Assembly: GCA_947259425.1 (NCBI GenBank)
Contig: CAMYMO010000360.1
Span: 1-9,343 of the forward strand
DNA from: an uncultured Ectothiorhodospiraceae bacterium
GTDB taxonomy: Bacteria > Pseudomonadota > Gammaproteobacteria > UBA6429 > Thiohalophilaceae
DNA length: 9,343 bases
Reading direction: 5' to 3'
Under the pieces are notes generated by a model. That model saw only the letters and a program-made list of their open reading frames with translations. It was not told where the DNA came from and ran no database searches. Of this stretch, positions 6,925 through 9,343 are shown piece by piece. A program made the position numbers and the translations under genes. Within the stretch, counting starts at the first letter, position 1; every line of letters begins with the position of its first letter.

Positions 6925-7962
6925 ATGAGTGTCAGCCCATTTCGAAAAAAATACCCCAAAAGTGGCAAAAAACTGGAGACGGTCTATACCAACAGACGTA
7001 GTGTAGGCGAACTCGATCCTACCCATATTCTCGGGCTTGTTACTTATAGCTCCCGGCTAGAACCTGACAGCCCACACGCAGATATACCAACCAGTCTTCG
7101 CATTTCCTTACCCCCACTGAGCGAGAACAACAATATCGAAGCCTGGATTAGCGGAGATCCTGTTCAGAGTGGGCAAATGAGAAACCTTCATTATCGACAC
7201 ACAGAAGATTTAATGTTTGGCACGATTGAGATGAATGAAAGTAACTACGGTAACATCTCACAATGCAGCCATTTTGCTTATACAGAAATCATCGAGGCCA
7301 TCCAGCAACTTGGTTATCAGCATCTTCTCCGCATGTGGAACTACTTCCCTGATATCAACGAGGACACCGATGGTCTTGAGCGTTATCGCGCATTCACTGT
7401 TGGTCGGCACCAAGCTTTAAGCGTAATACCTGATTTTGAACGCTATCTACCTTCTGCGAGTGCCGTGGGAACCTACGAAAATGGTTTTCAAATAGTTTTC
7501 CTGGCGGCAACTAAACCCGGTATTCAAGTTGAAAACCCACGCCAAATTAGCGCATTTCACTATCCGGAAACATATGGACCCAAAAGTCCATCATTCGCCA
7601 GGGCAACACTTAAGCACTGGCCCGAAGGAAAACACAGTCAGCTATTTATATCAGGGACAGCGAGTATCGTAGGTCATGAAACTCTTTACCCGAAAAGCAC
7701 CTCAAAACAAACTGAAGAAATAATCAATAACATAAATTCTCTGATCGAAAATGTTCGCGATACACATCAACTGAACGTGAATACCATAACCGATACATCG
7801 TTACTGAAAGTGTATATACGGCACCCTAAAGATGTTAACGCTGTAAAAAAAGTACTCCAAGCTCACCTGAAGCCCAGCCAGCCCATCATGTTTTTACAAG
7901 GTGACATCTGTCGTAGTAATCTGCTGGTTGAAATTGAATGTATTATTGATATCCAACGGTAA
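6925..7962 (+). CDS. xanB2: Chorismatase (3-/4-hydroxybenzoate synthase, XanB2/Hyg5/FkbO family)
   Basis: 345 residues, close to the ~330-345 usual for this family. It removes pyruvate from chorismate and gives hydroxybenzoate; XanB2 of Xanthomonas makes 3- and 4-hydroxybenzoate for xanthomonadin and ubiquinone. Visible family features are the central RHTEDLMFG (91-99), the arginine-containing LERYRAFTVGR (151-161), FISGTASIVGHET (241-253), and the C-terminal GDICRSNLLVEIE (326-338) of the YjgF-like fold. C329 and E336 are 7 residues apart, as are Cys327 and catalytic Glu334 of Hyg5 (recalled), and G244 sits where 3-hydroxybenzoate-forming enzymes have Gly. This points to the 3-HBA-forming type rather than the FkbO hydrolase type. 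ATG 6925 is the only start possible, because an in-frame TAG lies at 6916. The ribosome binding site is poor. The gene is transcribed divergently from the pigment operon and most likely feeds it. Confidence 0.87.
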   Translation: MSVSPFRKKYPKSGKKLETVYTNRRSVGELDPTHILGLVTYSSRLEPDSPHADIPTSLRISLPPLSENNNIEAWISGDPVQSGQMRNLHYRHTEDLMFGTIEMNESNYGNISQCSHFAYTEIIEAIQQLGYQHLLRMWNYFPDINEDTDGLERYRAFTVGRHQALSVIPDFERYLPSASAVGTYENGFQIVFLAATKPGIQVENPRQISAFHYPETYGPKSPSFARATLKHWPEGKHSQLFISGTASIVGHETLYPKSTSKQTEEIINNINSLIENVRDTHQLNVNTITDTSLLKVYIRHPKDVNAVKKVLQAHLKPSQPIMFLQGDICRSNLLVEIECIIDIQR

Positions 7963-7967
7963 CAATC

Positions 7968-7988
7968 AAAGGGCATTTATGCCCTTTT
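7968..7988 (+). terminator. Intrinsic terminator of the chorismatase gene
   Basis: AAAGGGCAT (7968-7976) and ATGCCCTTT (7979-7987) form a 9-bp inverted repeat ending in TTTT, 5 nt after the chorismatase stop. The A tract on the 5' side means it could also stop transcripts arriving from the right on the minus strand. Confidence 0.8.
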
Positions 7989-8089
7989 ACGATATCTGGC
8001 AAAGAAGGAGGGATTACTCGGCATTTCCCTGCACTTCACCCCAACGCGAACCGGTACGATAATTGATGCCCAAAAATAGCAGGTGACTA
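7989..8089. other. Gene-free stretch between chorismatase terminator and repeat cluster
   Basis: No convincing gene. On the minus strand a short open stretch ends with LGINYRTGSRWGEVQGNAE and a TAA at 8016-8014. It has the look of a protein C-terminus but lacks a recognisable family and runs upstream into hairpin repeats, so it may be a gene remnant or chance. Confidence 0.35.
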
Positions 8090-8117
8090 GAACCAGTGGA
8101 ATTGGTGTTCAGGAAAT

Positions 8118-8140
8118 GACTGTGACATAGCATAAGGTAT
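8118..8140. repeat. Diverged 23-bp GAC repeat, copy 1
   Basis: Begins GACTGTGACATAG. It matches copy 2 (8359-8381) at 16 of 23 positions without gaps. It lies beyond the rRNA terminator, within the left block of stem-loops. Confidence 0.4.
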
Positions 8141-8227
8141 GCCGGGCGAACACTAAGTAGTTCATACCAATGACTTAATGAACACGTTAGTGTTCTAAGT
8201 GCGCTACTCAAAAAAAACGTCGTACAT

Positions 8228-8257
8228 AAAAAAAACCTCGACACTTGCGTATCGAGG
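8228..8257 (-). terminator. Strong intrinsic terminator downstream of the 5S rRNA gene
   Basis: Read on the minus strand, CCTCGATAC (8257-8249), loop GCAA (8248-8245), GTGTCGAGG (8244-8236), then eight T (8235-8228). The 9-bp stem has one T-G wobble and a GNRA-type tetraloop. Position and strength fit the end of an rRNA operon transcribed leftwards. Confidence 0.85.
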
Positions 8258-8358
8258 GTTTCGGTATCGACCAGAACGAGCATGCAAGTTGACTAGAACC
8301 TGCGAAGCAGGTTGAGGAATCCTTAATGAACCTCGAAGAGGTTCTAAGGGCAGGGAAT

Positions 8359-8404
8359 GACTGTAGCGAAGCGTAAGAAATGACCGGAGTGTAACGTAGG
8401 GAAT
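8359..8404. repeat. Tandem pair of 23-bp GAC repeats, copies 2 and 3
   Basis: Two direct copies, back to back: 8359-8381 (begins GACTGTAGCGAAG) and 8382-8404 (begins GACCGGAGTGTAA). They agree at 16 of 23 positions, with the shared pattern GACYGKAGYG...CGTARGRAAT. Both are followed by or end in GAAT, the joint seen between the stem-loop units. Confidence 0.55.
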
Positions 8405-8429
8405 CCTGCATGGAACCCTGAAGGGGTTC

Positions 8430-8547
8430 TTTGACTAGGCCTACTTTCACATGGGGAAACCCCACACTATCATCGGCGATGGATCGTTTCACTTTTGAGT
8501 TCGGGATGGGAGCTGGTGGGACCAACTCTCCATTGCCGCCAGGCAAA
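8430..8547 (-). rRNA. 5S ribosomal RNA, possibly degenerate
   Basis: About 118 nt of clear 5S sequence on the minus strand: TTTGCCTGGCGGC at the 5' end, the highly conserved CCATCCCGAACTC, AGTGAAACGATCCATCGCC, and GATAGTGTGGGGTTTCCCC before GTAGG near the 3' end. Helix IV/V sequences are intact. The terminal helix is not: TTTGCCTGGC pairs with GCCTAGTCAAA only with a C-T mismatch and a bulged T. The CTGA/TCAG pairing usual in helix III is also changed (CAGC against TCAA). The gene follows a broken 23S fragment and precedes a strong terminator. It may be a non-functional relic; comparison with the genome's other 5S copies would settle it. End positions are estimates from helix I. Confidence 0.82.
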
Positions 8548-8646
8548 CTGGATTGATTTTCAATGGAGTCTGACCCCAGTTGAAAATCGTTTTCAAAGAT
8601 TAAAAAAACCTTATATCTTTGAATCACGCCCAAAATATTTGGGTGT
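8548..8646 (-). other. 23S-5S internal transcribed spacer with three stem-loops
   Basis: About 100 nt between the 23S fragment and 5S. It contains a 30-nt imperfect palindrome (8557-8586), a stem of TTCAAAGAT with ATCTTTGAA (about 8592-8623), and CCCAAA with TTTGGG (about 8629-8643). The part next to 23S (CCATATAACACCC on the minus strand) is the usual gammaproteobacterial start of this spacer. Such stems normally guide processing of the rRNA transcript. Confidence 0.6.
8557..8586. repeat. 30-bp imperfect palindrome with a GGGGTCAGACTCC core
   Basis: TTTTCAA (8557-8563) and TTGAAAA (8580-8586) flank the core TGGAGTCTGACCCCA (8564-8578). The whole is an inverted repeat with one mismatch and one extra base. 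From memory, the closely related palindrome TGGGGTCAGACCCCA is common next to RAYT (REP-associated tyrosine transposase) genes in gammaproteobacteria. No transposase is in the window. It may be a solitary REP-like copy or a native spacer stem. Confidence 0.4.
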
Positions 8647-8750
8647 TATATGGTCAAGCCACACGGGCACACGTACTGGTTAGCTTCATGCATTACTGCA
8701 CTTCCACACCCAGCCTATCATCGTTGTCGTCTCCAACGGCCCTACAGAGT
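8647..8750 (-). pseudogene. 3'-terminal fragment of a 23S rRNA gene
   Basis: On the minus strand, about 8750-8647 aligns by eye with the end of gammaproteobacterial 23S rRNA: CGTTGGAGACGACAACG, GATAGGCTGGGTGTGGAAG, GCTAACCAGTAC, and GTGTGGCTTGACCATAT. Only about the last 100 of roughly 2,900 nt are present; further right the sequence no longer resembles 23S. The normally constant GGTACTAAT reads AGTACGTGT here, and other bases differ too, as expected for an unselected remnant. It keeps the order 23S-spacer-5S-terminator, so it is the tail of a deleted or broken rRNA operon. The right end is approximate. Confidence 0.72.
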
Positions 8751-8842
8751 AAATTGGTTTTGTAACGTCAACCCAAACTCTGATGAAATTCGCGGACTCA
8801 ATTTAGAGACTAACCATGCTTTTAAACAAGAAATTGGATAAG
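8751..8842. other. Spacer between the rRNA remnant and the thioredoxin-like gene
   Basis: I see no gene, clear promoter or repeat here. The break point of the rRNA operon lies at its left end. An in-frame ATG at 8816 with AGAGA upstream (8805-8809) could extend the following gene by nine codons. Confidence 0.4.
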
Positions 8843-9343
8843 ATGGTCAACGTGAGAAGATATTTACACATTTTAATTGGGTTAATTATTTACATCTCGC
8901 TGCCGTGCAATGGGCAAGCCGAAACCATGGATAATTACCGCATCTACGGAAAAGACAAGACACGCACCAGTTCCTCTATCAAGTTTCCCGACTGGTTTAA
9001 GTCTAGTTTTTTTGACTTACCTGAGGATCTTGCCGAAGCACGTGCTGCCGGTAAGCGTGGCATAATCATTATGTTCAGTTTCGAGAGATGTAACACTTGC
9101 CGTGCTTTATTACGAACCACATTCAATGACACAAACATCGTTGCGCGTGTACAAAAGGATTATGATGTCATTGGGATGGATATTTTTAGTGACGTAGAAG
9201 TGATCGATCCAACTGGTAAGCAAACTATTGTAAAAGACTATGCTAACGAAGTGAGCGCAAGTTTAACACCAACCCTGCTATTTATTGGTGTTGAAAATAA
9301 ACCATTAGTTACACTCGTGGGTTTTTATCCTCCTGAAAAGTTT
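8843..9343 (+). CDS. Exported thioredoxin-fold protein with CNTC motif (C-terminus beyond the right edge)
   Basis: I translated this by hand: the frame is open from ATG 8843 to the window edge (167 codons). The N-terminus MVNVRRYLHILIGLIIYISL followed by GQA-E looks like a Sec signal peptide, so the product is periplasmic. Then come FPDWFKSSFFDLPEDLAEARAAGKRGIIIMFSFERCNTC (48-86), with the redox CxxC at C83-C86, and SLTPTLLF (140-147), carrying the expected cis-proline (P143). This is the SoxW/DsbD-gamma-like 'thioredoxin_2' pattern. It probably reduces or carries electrons to periplasmic disulfides or cofactors; the partner is unknown. The start is uncertain: ATG 8816 is in frame and has a weak AGAGA site, but 8843 gives a more normal signal peptide. 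An in-frame TAG at 8804 bars anything further upstream. No functional link to the pigment operon is visible. Confidence 0.75.
   Translation, partial: MVNVRRYLHILIGLIIYISLPCNGQAETMDNYRIYGKDKTRTSSSIKFPDWFKSSFFDLPEDLAEARAAGKRGIIIMFSFERCNTCRALLRTTFNDTNIVARVQKDYDVIGMDIFSDVEVIDPTGKQTIVKDYANEVSASLTPTLLFIGVENKPLVTLVGFYPPEKF

Larger units (their letters stand above)
8090..8429. repeat. Cluster of six GAAC...GTTC stem-loops with interspersed 23-bp repeats
   Basis: Six inverted-repeat units share GAAC...GTTC ends: 8090-8110, 8148-8163, 8180-8195, 8297-8313, 8328-8344 and 8413-8429. The last three have the same GAA triloop on the plus strand, but different stems that still pair: AACCTGC with GCAGGTT, GAACCTC with GAGGTTC, GAACCCT with GGGGTTC. 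Units 8180-8195 and 8328-8344 are also flanked by the same CTTA...TAAG arms. GACTAGAACC opens two units (8087 and 8291), and GGAAT or GGAAAT is a frequent joint. The rRNA terminator at 8228-8257 splits the cluster. The changes that keep pairing suggest the structure matters, or that units multiply as hairpins. It could be a REP/MITE-like family or rRNA trailer structure; I do not recognise a named element. Confidence 0.65.

Noticed and set aside
8090..8429. CRISPR array
   Set aside because: Repeat units are palindromic and diverged, spacing is irregular, and there are no uniform spacers or cas genes.
8208..8633. 141-codon open frame on the minus strand
   Set aside because: It runs through the spacer, the 5S rRNA, the repeat cluster and the terminator; the sequence is structural RNA, not protein-coding.
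8495..8841. Two short plus-strand open frames (8495-8683 and 8650-8841)
   Set aside because: They are antisense to the 5S gene, spacer and 23S fragment and show no protein features.
8821..8905. Lipoprotein signal (SLPC) in the thioredoxin-like protein
   Set aside because: Pro directly before Cys does not fit the lipobox (usually Gly, Ala or Ser there). GQA-E a few residues later fits an ordinary Sec cleavage site.
8944..9138. 64-codon open frame on the minus strand
   Set aside because: Antisense to the thioredoxin-like gene, which has a signal peptide, CxxC and cis-proline in the expected order.

Overview
This window looks like a gammaproteobacterial chromosome of moderate GC (roughly 40-45 % by eye). 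Two things point there: an aryl polyene (APE/xanthomonadin-type) pigment operon, and 23S/5S rRNA sequences of gammaproteobacterial type. I cannot name the genus.

Positions 1-6636 (minus strand) hold one tightly packed operon, read from right to left. Its genes are an acyl carrier protein, a COG4648-type membrane protein, an aryl:ACP AMP-ligase (ApeH type), a small hot-dog dehydratase (ApeI type), an LpxL/HtrB-like lipid acyltransferase, a LolA-like periplasmic carrier, a 780-residue MMPL/RND exporter, and the first ~93 codons of a beta-ketoacyl-ACP synthase that runs off the left edge. Adjacent genes overlap or lie 3-26 nt apart, which suggests co-transcription and translational coupling. Several starts are TTG.

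Positions 6637-6924 form a divergent intergenic region. It carries two perfect extended -10 boxes facing the pigment operon, one of them spanned by an inverted repeat. On the other side, 6925-7962 (plus strand) encodes a chorismatase of the XanB2/FkbO/Hyg5 family, followed by a good intrinsic terminator. The proposed logic is as follows: chorismatase makes hydroxybenzoate from chorismate; the AMP-ligase loads it on the ACP; KS and DH (with KR and further partners off the window) extend it to a polyene; the acyltransferase joins it to a lipid; and the LolA-like protein and MMPL exporter move it to the outer membrane.

Positions 7989-8815 hold no convincing protein gene. They contain the remnant of an rRNA operon on the minus strand: about the last 100 nt of a 23S gene with its upstream part missing, a 23S-5S spacer, a 5S gene with a damaged terminal helix, and a strong intrinsic terminator with a GCAA tetraloop. 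Between and around these lies a repeat cluster: six GAAC...GTTC stem-loops whose stems vary in a compensatory way, plus three diverged 23-bp repeats. The spacer also holds a 30-bp imperfect palindrome that resembles motifs near RAYT/REP elements.

From about 8843 to the right edge (plus strand) is the start of an exported thioredoxin-fold protein with a CNTC motif.
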